Assembly: GCA_029204225.1 (NCBI GenBank)
Contig: CM055101.1
Coordinates: 61,989,318-62,053,317 of the forward strand
Origin: Diphasiastrum complanatum
Lineage: Eukaryota > Streptophyta > Lycopodiopsida > Lycopodiales > Lycopodiaceae
DNA length: 64,000 nucleotides
Direction of reading: 5' to 3'
The notes under the pieces are model-generated. The model did not search any database. It saw only the letters and a program-made list of their open reading frames with translations, and was not told the DNA's origin. The translations under genes were made by a program, and so were the position numbers. Shown in pieces: positions 1 through 10,330 of this stretch (positions are counted from its first letter, which is position 1; each line of letters opens with the position of its first letter).

Positions 1-760
1 ATCCTTCCACACAATTTTTCCATGCCAAAATCATTCCTTTCATCAGTGATGGCAACAACCCCCTTTGTAATCACTTAGGGGCCAACCAGTTCAAGTGGTC
101 CGTTCCTCGTTAGAGATGTTATTAGAAAAAACAAGTACATAGAATTGTTGCCGATTTGAGGTTCGGTCTTACCTCTTCCTTAGCCTTGAATATGCATGAC
201 ATATGATCATATGCAAGCTAACTCAGAGCCTTAATCACTCAACATATCAGAAGTATTTACTTCTTGCATGCATCAAAGTTAAGGAAATGAACTTGAAACT
301 CCCCACACTTCATATTCTGGTTGATGAAGGCCATGTCTAAAATGTGGTTTTGACCTGCAAACTCAAGTACACCTAAAAATTGCACATTTTTCTAATAAAA
401 TTTTCCGTAAGGAAGTTCTTTAGTTGAGAAGTAACGAGTTCTTGCACGCATCAAAGTTGAGGAAATGAACTTGAAATTCCCCCACACTTCATATTCTGTT
501 TGATGAAGGCTGCAGCCACGTCTAAAATAAGGTTTTGACCTGCAAACCGAAGAACACTAAAAATTGCACATTTTTCTGATAAAAATTTCCGTAAGGAAGT
601 TCTTTAGCCTTTTCTGGCTTGATTGAGGGTCTTCACTCCGTCTGTTCCTTAATATAAATGGACTATCTCCTTCCCAAGTTGCTTCAGGTTTGAATCCTTC
701 CACACAATTTTTCCATGCCAAAATCATTCCTTTCATCATTGATGGCAACAATCCCCTTTT
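1..760. repeat. Local direct duplications at the left edge
   Basis: Two sets of direct repeats are visible. A block at 1-65 recurs at about 694-760 with few differences. A block of about 175 bp at 250-423 (starting near TTCTTGCATGCATCAAAG and ending CCGTAAGGAAGTTCTTTAG) recurs immediately at 430-607, so it is a tandem duplication. No protein family is recognised in either strand. If UFM1 (minus strand, just to the right) continues to the left, this DNA would be intronic. That is inference. Confidence 0.7.
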
Positions 761-1082
761 GTAACCTCTTCTCAGGTGGATGAATGCCAGCCAACATGAC
801 CATTTGAGTAGCTTGTTGAGTACTTGCAATATGGAGAGAGTGACTAGGGTAGTGGATAATCTTGCCTCCACAGTTCTTGTCGCTAGTGAGTTCTACATCC
901 TGACACCGTATGCTTTTTCACATACCACCCAAAGTCCCTCAGTTCCGATCACAAAGTTCTTCGCATTGGAAACCGTTTCTCCTTTCTCTCTCTTTGAAAG
1001 TGCCTTTCAATAGCCCACCCTAATAATTGATTCTTCACAAGGGAGCTGCCTCCTCCCATCAAACTTATCTTTTCTTCAAGAG

Positions 1083-1085
<3 letters not shown>

Positions 1086-1175
<90 letters not shown>
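1086..1175. repeat. (CT)n microsatellite
   Basis: About 90 bp of almost pure CT with one interruption (CTCCTC near 1138). Reading frames through it give Ser-Leu or Arg-Glu runs, which are artefacts. Confidence 0.97.
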
Positions 1176-1176
<1 letters not shown>

Positions 1177-1216
1177 ACACCAGGTTACCCTTGGCACATA
1201 ATCGTGAGCATTAGAG

Positions 1217-1613
1217 TTTCAGTCAATTTGTGTTAGCAAGTAGTATTTTGAATTGGCCAAATGAGAGCTTTCAGTCACATTGTATTGGCCATTGCATCGC
1301 AAAAGCCCATGAAAGCCTACATTTAGCTTTTGTTGATGGGTGTTCTGGAACATCCACATGAAGGCTTTTAGTCAAACTGTGTTAGTCGGTGTTTTACGAT
1401 GCCAGTTTTCTATCAAATTGTGCTAGGAATTGGTGGGTTTGCAAGGCCCAATGAAAGACTTTCAATTGAATTGTGTTAACAATTGGTGTTTTACAGCACC
1501 ACAAAAAGGCTTCCAGTCAACTTGTGTCAGTGATAGGTATTTCGGAACAGCCCCATGAAGGCTTTTGGTAATATTGTGTTTAAGGTTGGTGTTTTACAAC
1601 GTCCACATGAGGC
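1217..1613. repeat. Degenerate minisatellite, about eight 51-bp units
   Basis: Eight units of 39-55 bp (mostly 48-52) follow one another from 1217, 1269, 1317, 1366, 1405, 1460, 1511 and 1563. The unit reads roughly TTTNAGTCAAATTGTGTTAG, then TTGGTGTTTTACA, then CCACATGAAGGC. Units differ by many substitutions, so this is an old array. It lies in the presumed intron or 3' side of UFM1. Confidence 0.85.
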
Positions 1614-1735
1614 TAATCCATTGCATGTCAACGCTATTGAAGTCTAGCTCTTAGGACTCTAAACAGACAGTTGGGCTTTTACACGGCACATGTGTTGTCC
1701 AATATATTTACTATTCCAAGTTCCAGCATACATAC

Positions 1736-2184
1736 CATTTGTGATAACGGCACTAGTTTGGGGAGGAACCTTAAACTCCTCAGCTGCAAATTTTAAAACG
1801 GCAGTAAAAGGGGCCTCCTCTGGCACACTGAATCTGCAAAACAATATTCAAAACATTACTCATCACCTACTTAATCAATTCAATGACTATGTACTTACTC
1901 ATCTACTTATTTACCTGATTGATTATGTCGAACAATCATAAATTCATCCAATAGATATTTTTGATGGAATTAGGATCTGTTTAGAATACTTCTGAGATGG
2001 AATAAGAATCTGAGGGGTTCAAAAAAAGAGTACACTTTGTATGGAAGCTTAGGGTCTGAAGTGAGGGTGACTTTGAAAGAAACCTTTCCGCCAGACCTGC
2101 AAAAACCACCACCGCACAAAAACACAACGAACAAACACGCAGAATTGGGTGACTATCGTATCCACCACACCCACACCTATCCAT
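1736..2184 (-). CDS. UFM1: Ubiquitin-fold modifier 1 (UFM1), 5' exons only
   Basis: UFM1 is a small ubiquitin-like protein conjugated by UBA5/UFC1/UFL1, mainly to ER-associated ribosomes. Two minus-strand exons are clear. The exon at 2034-2096 encodes [20 protein letters not shown]. The exon at 1736-1833 encodes [20 protein letters not shown] and then [13 protein letters not shown], nearly identical to known plant and animal UFM1. The intron between them has GT (2033-2032) and AG (1835-1834) ends and restores the Val codon. A likely first coding exon, 2177-2184 (ATG GAT AG), joins through an 80-bp intron (2097-2176, GTGTGG...TTTTTGCAG) in the right phase, giving MDRSGGK where relatives usually have M-A-S/T-...-G-K. 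The tiny first exon is the least certain part. The C-terminal exon (GIGINP... and the conjugating Gly) was not found in 1-1735 and must lie left of the window, or the copy is truncated. Confidence 0.9.
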
Positions 2185-3180
2185 CGCAAGCTCTCACAAT
2201 AGGACTAAAATTACACATACACATACAAACCCATCAGCGAATAATTGGCGGAATCCAGAAACAGAAGCTACTGGATGCTTTCACGTACATAACGACGACG
2301 ATGTTGTCGGAGTAGTAGGAATAGTATGTGCTGCTGCTGTTCTCTTGCAACAAACCCTGAGCTAAGAAGAGAGCGAGCCAATGAGGAGGAGATAGAATAA
2401 ATGCGAGGATCGGGGACAGGCCTTGGGTGAGGGTGAATGCCTGGGGATAGGGTTTATGCTTTTGAGGGTAAGGTCTGAACACGCCCCCAAGGAAGTTTAC
2501 CAAGTAAATGTCAATCAAGTTTGTTACCTCTTTTCTCTCCCTGCTATTGCCTTACAAGGAAGGTTTAGTTGCTCTAGATTTGTTGTGTTGCCTTGCAAAG
2601 AAGAGAAGAATAAACTTCCAGTTTCTCATTGATAGAAGATGGGAAAACCCATCAAAGACCAAAGAAATGTATGTAAAATGTACAAAGGCATTACCATGTG
2701 TGAAGGTTGTTCAACGGAGTTTAGAAACGAGTGAATGTTGAAGGATAAAATTTGGTGGTAATCCAAACTTTTGAGACTTGCACTTTGGTCAAGAGCTAAA
2801 CTACCCAACATGTAAGTGATGGTGAATGCATACAAAATAGAGAAAGACATATGTTAAATGGATTGGGGATTTATATTCTCAATGTTCTTAATATTCCATG
2901 CCCCACCATCGACATCCAAAATTGCATGCTCTGTAATTAGAACAAATGAGCTCACATGGACATGCAATAAGAAGAGGGAACACAAAAGCAAGCAAAGCAA
3001 ACTGCAAAGTTGCATGTTATGATAGCAATCAATTCAAGATTCTTGTGATTTTTCAAGGACAAAAGCCGCAACTAAAGCAAAAGAAAGAATTGAGTCACTT
3101 TTCTTCGCTAATGTTATTAGCTTATGCTTGAGTTTGATCATGACTGACCATGCCCAACTAACTATTTCATCAAAGCCAAA
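2185..3180. other. UFM1 upstream region, no gene recognised
   Basis: This is the 5' flank of the minus-strand UFM1. Short open frames occur on both strands but none resembles a known family or has coherent coding character. It probably holds the UFM1 5' UTR and promoter. I cannot assign a TATA box or transcription start with confidence. Confidence 0.5.
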
Positions 3181-3606
3181 GAACTGCTAGCCGATGTCCC
3201 AGAAGTCCGCTAGTAAGCGAGACGATCTGATATCATTTGTGAGAGAGAGAGTTTCTCGCACGCCGACGTGTTGTGTGGGTTTGTCACAACAGCGCTCTTG
3301 CAAGAAGATCATTTCTAATATAGTGGCTTGAATTGCACATGTTGTGAACGATCGCGAATGTTTTTGTGTCTGACTGTTATTTGTTCTCAATCAACTGTTT
3401 ATTACTCTTTTTCGCACATTGGTTCATATTTGTTGGATGCTTAAATGAATTGTAACGTAAGTCAACAGTGTCTTTCTACACTCTGGAGGATTGTAGATTC
3501 GTTCTAGCAAGGCAGCAGCGACAGACAGAATCGAATTCCATCCAGGTTCAATCAGAGATAGGAAATCGAATCTTATTCATTCTCCCAAATCTCTGCACGC
3601 TCAACA
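3181..3606 (+). mobile_element. Copia element A, 3' part of 5' LTR
   Basis: Ends in CAACA one base before a primer-binding site. It shares the block AGTCCGCTAGTAAGCGAGAC (3206-3225) and the following ACGCC..ACG..GTTGTGTGGGT segment with the LTR of element B near 8272-8345, so A and B are one family. The left part of the LTR is not recognisable and seems truncated near 3180. Confidence 0.7.
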
Positions 3607-3607
3607 G

Positions 3608-3619
3608 TGGTATCAGAGC
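3608..3619 (+). other. Primer-binding site, element A (initiator tRNA-Met)
   Basis: TGGTATCAGAGC, the standard copia primer site complementary to the 3' end of plant initiator tRNA-Met, one base after the LTR end. Confidence 0.9.
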
Positions 3620-3698
3620 CTGAAGGCTTTTAAGATCAAGGAGATCAATTGATTACAACAAAGAATAAGAAACAAGCTGAAGAACATAGCTCACGACA

Positions 3699-4660
3699 AT
3701 GGCATCCATAAGCAGCATACAGTCGAAGATCTGCACAATCCTCAACTCTGCTGGATCCAACTTCCTAGCATGGAAGGTGAAGACCTCTCTCATTCTAAAG
3801 GGAGAAGAACTATGGCCCTAGGTAGATGGCACCGAAGAGATGCCTACAACAATCGGCAAAGAGCTACAAGAACAGAGAGAAAAGAACGACAAGATAGTAG
3901 CCATGTTATCCTCATCCATCGAAGATAGCCTACTAACGCTTGACCTTGTGACACTCTCTAATGCAAGAGAGATGTGGAATGCATTGATTACCAGATTTCA
4001 AACGAAATCACACAGCCAGATTATGCTTCTTGAAGAACAACTAACGAATCTATGATGGGATGGCAAAGACCTTACATCTTTTATCAGAAAGATGAAAGAT
4101 CTGTTCCTTTCGTTACACAACGACGGAACAAAAAATGTCATATCAATAGAGAAGCAGGTCACGTACCTACTACAAGCTTTGCCAAGATCCTTCCAGACGA
4201 CTCTAACCTTGCTAGCAAAGGATCCAGATATGACACTCGACAAGGTAATGATCGAGATTCGAGAGGGAGTTGAAGTCCGAGAACAAGAAAAGCTCAAACC
4301 AAGCTCTCTACAACAATAAGGAGAAGCCCAAGAAGCAGTTCAAGCCTAAGAGGGAGTCAGGATCGAGACTAGCAAACAGAGGGAGCCACCAAAGGTAGAT
4401 GGAAAAACAAAGAAAAACTGAGATAGAAAGATAATGAAAAGCAAACATGTGTGAGATGCATATGCGAAGGACATACAGTCGATTCGTGTTGGCTGAACCC
4501 GAAGATCGAATGCATTCATTGCCACAAGAAAGGTCATGCAGTCATGGACTGCTATCAGAACCTGAGGAACCAGCAACCTCAAGGCAAACATGAGAACAAC
4601 AATAGTTCATCCTATGTCGAAGAGCCAAAGAGCTTGAAGATGGGTGAAGAAAGATCGAAT
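3699..4660 (+). pseudogene. Copia element A gag (broken)
   Basis: Structural polyprotein of a Ty1-copia element. The ATG at 3699 follows the primer site by 80 bases and starts MASISSIQSKICTIL. The usual copia gag features follow: FLAWKVKTSLILKGEELWP, then a UBN2-type core (KEMWNALITRFQTKS equivalent) and a CCHC zinc knuckle CIHCHKKGHAVMDC near 4517-4558. Breaks: a TAG where element B has Trp (LWP-stop-VDG, near 3820), a TGA at 4053-4055, and a frameshift before the zinc-knuckle segment. The stop at 4053 lies at the same codon as a TAG in element B. Non-functional as it stands. Confidence 0.88.
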
Positions 4661-6283
4661 AATGGAAATTCGATAACCTATCTGTGTACAGATGTGTGTG
4701 CAGTCTCGACATCTGACACACAAGAGGCGATTCTTGATTCAGAAGCAACTTCTCACTATGGCTCAACACCAACGGCAAAGATGCAATGTCTAATTTTCGG
4801 AGTATAGGTCCATCAGGATATATTGTTCTTGGAGACTGATCAAGACACCAAGTAGACGGCACTGGTTCGCTATGGCTCAACACCAATGGCAAAGATCAAC
4901 GACTAGAAGATGTTCTATTCACAGCAAGACTTGCTATCAGTTGCAAGAATAACAGACGTTGGGATGCGTGTGACATTTTCAAACGAAACATGCAATGTCA
5001 TTGATGCCAGCACCAGCACACTTGTCACACAAGGAAGACGAAAGGCAGCCTGTATCATTTGAATGTATGCCTACCAATAGATCAAGCACACCAAGCTAAT
5101 GATTTGGTGGATGTTCTATGGCATAGACGACTATGCCACATGAATCCAATGGCCTTGTATCAGGCAAGCCAACATGGAGCTATCACAGGAGTAAGCATCT
5201 CGAATGCAACTAATTCGACAACCTATGATGCGTGCATGAAATGGAAGATGTCTCGAACTCCTTTTACCAGAGGCTTCATAGAACAACAAAGATTCTAGGG
5301 CTGGTACATTCGAACATATGTGGACCTTTCGACGTAGGAGGTTCTAAATACTATATCACCTTCATTGACGACTATAACAAATTTTCCAGAGTCTACTTTA
5401 TACACAAAAATTCAGATGCACTTGACAAGTTCACAAAATACGTGAACTGGGCAAAAAAACAAACAGAAAGCAAAGTGAAGCAGGTCAAAACTGATCGTGG
5501 TAGAGAATATATCTTGAACTGCTTCACTGACTTCTGCAAAGATCAAGGAATCCTTCACAGAAGGATTGCATCCTATACACCACAACATAATGAAGAACAA
5601 GACACTCATGGAAGCCACAAGGTGCATGATGGCCTACTCGAAAGCACCAATAGTGCTATGGGCTGAAGCAGTAGCTACAGCCGCCTACATCCAAAATAGG
5701 ATATGCAAATCAAGTGTTCATCACATGACACCACATGAACTATGGTGGGGTAGAAAGCCCAATCTGACACACATTCATATCTTTGGTTGTGCAGCATACG
5801 CACATGTTCTAGACAAGCTTTGAAAGAAGCTCGATGAGAAAGTGAAAAAAGGATACCTTGTTGAATATGACAACAATTTGTCATACTACAAGATCTACAT
5901 GCCAGAGACGAATCAAGTGAAGACTGTCAAAGATGTCAGGTTTGATGAGACTAGAACAATGGCTCATGATGACTCCACCTGCTTTGAAGTCTTGGGAAAG
6001 CAGTATTATGACTTGCCAACCATGATAAAGGGAGTTGAACCCGAACACTCAGATGAAGATATTCGAATTCCACATCAGTTGAGCGACGAATCAGACGAAG
6101 AAAGGACCGCAAGCTTGCCTGCAGCTCGAACACCTATAAACCGAAGTGGTTTTGGACCTAGCTGAAGAGACAAAGGCAAGGACATTGCAGTACCCGAAGA
6201 ATCTCCCAAGAGATCAACAAGAGCGCCAGCCAGATTCATCCCAGGCAGTTCGGCTTCAACATCATAAGAGTTTTGTGGATTCA
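4661..6283 (+). pseudogene. Copia element A protease-integrase remnant
   Basis: Continues element A. A protease-like segment near 4700-4770 reads ILDSEATSH, so the catalytic DSGA motif is damaged to DSEA. A GAG-pre-integrase segment (about 5090-5290) shows WHRRLCHMN. The integrase core (about 5290-5600) has YITFIDDYNKFSRVYF and KTDRGREY, then a frameshift that removes the region where the third catalytic residue (Glu) should be. The frame resumes as KNKTLMEATRCMMAYSKAP through the integrase C-terminal part (IFGCAAYAHV, then GYLVEYDNNLSYYKIYMPE) to about 6160. A stop occurs at 5821-5823 and another frameshift near 6150. Reverse transcriptase and RNase H are absent. Sequence of this family stops near 6283. 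Confidence 0.88.
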
Positions 6284-7750
6284 GTAGCGAATCACAAACT
6301 TTCGAAGAAGGATCAAATCTTTGGTAGATCTAAATTTTTCAACAAGTGTACTTTCATGTAATTTCATATTCTGTGTTTGGATAGGTTTTGTCAATATTAA
6401 CGGAGTAATGCCAAACCAGTCAATAAAAAAAAAGTCCAATTTTATTGGAAGATTTGTAATAATAGGAATTACATAACTGATTTCATTTCCAGTAAAATCC
6501 TATGGTGAATTATATTCAAAAAGATCTGACTAGTGCTATTTCACATACTAGTAAATGATTTTTGATATATCAGATATTCAGCCTAGGTATAGGACAAAAA
6601 TGAAATTGTTTTAGACTTTTTCCTACAGTAATTAATTTTTAAAGATTTACTAATGTCGTTATGTCTTCTTGGTACCTTAGCTAAAATAGATTTTCAGGGA
6701 AATGAAAATTCTAAGGAGGGAAGAAGAGTGGATATCAGATGTAGTAAGTGTGATCGGAAAATGTATTTCACAGTTAGGATTTTGGTAATCCTTGTAAATA
6801 ACTGCTTAATATTGGATATTAATTTTCTGGATTAAATTCATTTAATTGAATTAATAAATGTTATCTTTGTAATCATTGAGTTATCCGCAGTTTTGAATGT
6901 CAATTGTGATGTTAGAAGGGGAATCTGATACGTGGATTACATTGGATCTGTTAGTTTAGTGAAGCTTGTCACTAGTTTTAATGCATCAGTAGGGTTTCGA
7001 AGCTTATAACTAATCTGGAAAGATCAAAATGTAATGTGGAACCACGTTAATTCTTCTGTTTAAGTCACATGGTTAGATGTGGATTTGTGGTATCCATCTG
7101 ATAGGCATGCTAATCATCCACATAAATGGATTCTCCAGTGTTTGGGAACAAGAGATAATATCATATAGTGATTATAGGACAACTAGATGATCAGTGGATC
7201 TCTAGAATATCATATTAGGCGGTTAAGGCTTTTCTGGAAGGAAAAGTTGATGGTATGGAACATTAGTAATTTTGGAAAGAAAATTCTAGGACTATAAAGA
7301 TTTGATGATCAATGGTGTGTTTTAGTACCTAGTCGCGATATGGAAAAGAAGAAAACCATTCGATCAAATGTGGGGTATTTTGGAAAAAATTTAGGTTTAA
7401 TCTAGATCCTAATGTGGTATCTCATTATTTACAAAATCAAAGGCCCTCAAATCTATTTCTCGCTTTCTTAATTAATCCTTTACTTCTTAGTAGTTTCTCA
7501 AATATAAGATATCAGATTGATTTATATGATTCTTTCCAGCATGAAGTTATTCTTCTGAAAGACTGTTATGTCATATAAATTACTAATTGTGTGAATAGAC
7601 TTGGAATTCAGATAAATTCTAAGGTTAAAATATTTCAATTTCTAAACCTAGAATATCTCTGTTGCATAAATGGATTTCGATGGAATAGTAGTTTTTGAAA
7701 AAACAAAACATTTCTATTACCAAAGCTTTGCTAGCTTTCAGCCCTCAGTC
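6284..7750. other. AT-rich stretch without recognisable gene
   Basis: About 1.5 kb, clearly more AT-rich than the flanking elements. Only short open frames occur and none is recognised. It separates the broken 3' end of element A from the LTR of element B, so it may be decayed element sequence or an unrelated insertion. I see no terminal repeats or direct duplication that would settle this. Confidence 0.5.
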
Positions 7751-7755
7751 TGATG

Positions 7756-7860
7756 AAAAGACACGAAGCAAAAATGTTTGCGAACATCACAAAAAGACAC
7801 GAAGCGAAAATGTTCGTGAACATCTTGACAAAGAGACACGAACGTGAATAGTTCGTGAAA
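7756..7860. repeat. Hairpin-forming tandem repeat at the start of LTR B
   Basis: Units at 7756-7790 and 7791-7829 follow AAAGACACGAAGCRAAAATG then TTYGYGAACATC. A shorter third unit runs 7830-7860. The third contains a perfect 7-bp stem, CACGAAC (7837-7843) with GTTCGTG (7851-7857). Confidence 0.75.
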
Positions 7861-8132
7861 GAAAATTTTTCGTGATACAGCAGGAGAAAGTCAAACGGCT
7901 CGAAGCGACACAAAAATCTTCGCGACACTTTTTGACCTTCATGCTGCAAAGGATCAGGAAGATCATGCAAGTACCATGAAGTACAAAAACCCTGATCTGA
8001 TATGATGACGTCAACAGAAGAGCGTTAGGACGTGCCTAACCCATCTCTCTTTTAATCCATGATTAGTTATAGATTGTTTAGTCTATCTAATCTGGTGTGC
8101 TAATTTGAATGTATAAGATACATACAGTAGCA

Positions 8133-8232
8133 GATAGAAATATACAACACACAAAACACAGAATAGAAGTCCGCCTACGAGCGATAGAAATATACAACAC
8201 ACAAAACACAGAATAGAAGTCCGCTTGCGAGC
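8133..8232. repeat. 50-bp tandem duplication in LTR B
   Basis: GATAGAAATATACAACACAC through CGAGC occurs at 8133-8182 and again at 8183-8232, with two or three differences near the CCGC..CGAGC end. Confidence 0.9.
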
Positions 8233-8772
8233 GAGACAAGTTTTGTAAGCAGGATCCACAAAGATCCAAGAAGTCCGCTAGTAAGCGAGACATTACTCAT
8301 GGGATAACATCGCTTCTCTCACGCCAACGCGTTGTGTGGGTCTGTCATACAACGCTCGAAAAGCAAGAGGATCAATATATTATAGTGAACTATTATGCAC
8401 ATATCACTCTTAATTTTGTCTAATCTTGAATGAATTATTGTCTGCTATCGCTTGTGTATCTCACTCACTTGTTTTATCTATTCCGCACACTGGTTCAGTT
8501 TTTGTTGAATGTTGTCTTAATCTAAAATGTAGGTCAGCAGTGTCTGTCTACATTCTGAAGGATTATAGGAATGATATAGCCAACAGTGACCAACAATCAT
8601 ATCTGAAACCCATCTGAATTGTTTTTTGTTCGCAATTAATTTGATTTTGCTTCAGCAATGTCAATATCAGAGCTCGTTCAAGTTTCATCTCATTTTGTTT
8701 TGTTTTGTTTCGTTTCGTTTCAGAGTCTAATTGATATTTGAAATTTGCGTTCCACATTTTATCTCGCATCAG

Positions 8773-8784
8773 TGGTATTAGAGC
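8773..8784 (+). other. Primer-binding site, element B
   Basis: TGGTATTAGAGC, one C-to-T change from the consensus initiator-Met primer site. It is at the position expected after the LTR. Confidence 0.85.
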
Positions 8785-8883
8785 CCACCTGTCATAGTCT
8801 GACGTAGCCAGAAAGCTATCATATCTAGGAGGCTAAGCATTGAAACAAAGAACCATCAACAAGTGAGAACACAATTCACAGCA

Positions 8884-9790
8884 ATGGCTTCAATAAGCAA
8901 CATACAATCCTAGATCTGTACAATCCTCGATTCATCAGGATCTAACTTCCTAGCATGGAAGGTTAAGACCTCGCTGATACTAAAGGGAGAAGGATTATAT
9001 CCCTGGGTAGATGGCACCGAGGAGATGCCTACAACAACAGGCAAGGAGCTACGTGAATGGAGGGAGAAGAATGACAAGGCAGTAGCCGTGTTATCTTCAT
9101 CCATCGAGGATAGTCTAACTCTTGACCTGGCTACAATCTCTAAAGCAAAGGAGATGTGGGATACATTACTCACAAGATTTCAGACGAAATCACGCAATCA
9201 GATCATGTTGCTCGAAGATTAGCTGACAAACCTGTAGTGGGATGGCAAAGACCTCACTTCCTTTATTAGGAAGATGAAGGATCTATTCCTTTCACTACAC
9301 AATTCTGGAGCAGAAAATGCAAGTGTCAATAGAGAAGCAGCTTACATATATGTTGAGAGCCTTACCAAGATCATTCTAGACAACCAGAACATTGCTAGCA
9401 AAAGATCCTACAATGACACTCCAAAAGGCTGTTGTCGAGATTCGAGAAGAAGTTGAAGCTCGAGAGCACCTTGATCACAAAGATGCTTTTGACCAAGCTC
9501 TCTACAGCAACAAGGAGAAATCAAAGAAGCAATTCAAGCCTAAGAGGGAGTCATATCCAAAGCAGGATCGAGATCAACAAGCAAAAGGAGCCAGCAAAGG
9601 CAAATGAAAAAACAAAGGAAAGTCGAAACAGCAGAGTACAGACAAGAAGGCATGCATGTGATGCAAATGCAAAGGACATACTATCGATTCGTGTTGTCAT
9701 AAGAAGGGTCGTGCAGCCATGGACTGCCTCCAAAATCCAAGAAACAAATCAGCTCAAAGCAGACAGGAGAACAACAATAGTTCATCCTAT
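8884..9790 (+). pseudogene. Copia element B gag (broken)
   Basis: Closely related to the gag of element A. ATG at 8884 (MASISNIQS), then FLAWKVKTSLILKGEGLYPW, a UBN2-type core and basic linker, and a zinc-knuckle region near 9690-9730 (CHKKGRAAMDC, where the histidine is replaced by Arg). Breaks include TAG at the fourth-line codon after IQS, TAG after LLED (9220-9222), TAG at 9235-9237 (the codon that is TGA in element A), and at least two frameshifts between 9360 and 9720. Non-functional. Confidence 0.88.
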
Positions 9791-10330
9791 GTTGAGAAAC
9801 CAGAGAGCTCAAAGATGGGCGAAGAAAATCACTGGGAATTTGTCTGTACAGACATGTGTGCAGTATCAACGCCTGACACACAAGAGGTAATTCTTGATTC
9901 AGGAGCTACCTCGCACTTTGTTACATCAAGACGGATAATGTCTAATTTCGAACTATAGATCCATCAAGATTTATCGTTCTTGGAGATGGATCAAAGCATC
10001 AAGTGAATGGTATTGGTTCACTATGGCTCAACACAAACGGTAGAGACAGACGACTCGAAGATGTTCTGTTCGTGCCTGCGCTGCAACAAGACTTGCTATT
10101 AGTGGCAAGAATAGCTGATGCAGGGATGCGTGTGATTTTCTCATATGAAGCATGCAACATTGTTGATGCAAGTACCAGTACGCTCATCACTCAAGGAAGA
10201 AGAAAAGGCAACCTATATCACTTGGAGGTATGCCTACCTGCAGATCAAGTACATCAGACTCATGATGATTCTCTAGATACTCTATGGCACAGGAGACTAT
10301 GCCATATGAATTCAATGGCACCAAGTATTA
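9791..10330 (+). pseudogene. Copia element B protease and GAG-pre-integrase remnant
   Basis: The protease motif is intact here: VILDSGATSHF near 9890-9920 (DSGA active site), within DMCAVSTPDTQ. After a stop near 9957 the frame resumes at 10003 with the region before integrase (RRLEDVLFVPALQQDLL), ending in the first zinc-binding half WHRRLCHMNSMA at about 10285-10330. The element then stops abruptly and AT-rich DNA begins. Integrase core, RT and RNase H are missing. Confidence 0.85.

Larger units (their letters stand above)
7751..8771 (+). mobile_element. Copia element B, candidate 5' LTR
   Basis: Proposed from TGATG at 7751 to CATCA at 8771, which are inverted 5-bp ends, with a primer site starting two bases later. 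The right end is secure. The left end is inferred from the TGATG/CATCA match only. Internal features: a hairpin-rich repeat at 7756-7860, a 50-bp tandem duplication at 8133-8182/8183-8232, and AGTCCGCTAGTAAGCGAGAC at 8272-8291 shared with element A. Confidence 0.65.

Noticed and set aside
1217-1613. Possible CRISPR-like array
   Set aside because: Units are contiguous and diverged with no unique spacers, and the DNA is plant nuclear. It is a minisatellite.
2234-2518. 94-codon minus frame upstream of UFM1
   Set aside because: Tyr/Ser/Pro-rich with no similarity, and out of phase with the UFM1 exons. Probably 5' UTR or promoter DNA.
6284-7750. Organelle-derived insert (AT-rich block)
   Set aside because: No plastid or mitochondrial gene sequence recognised. 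AT richness alone is not evidence.
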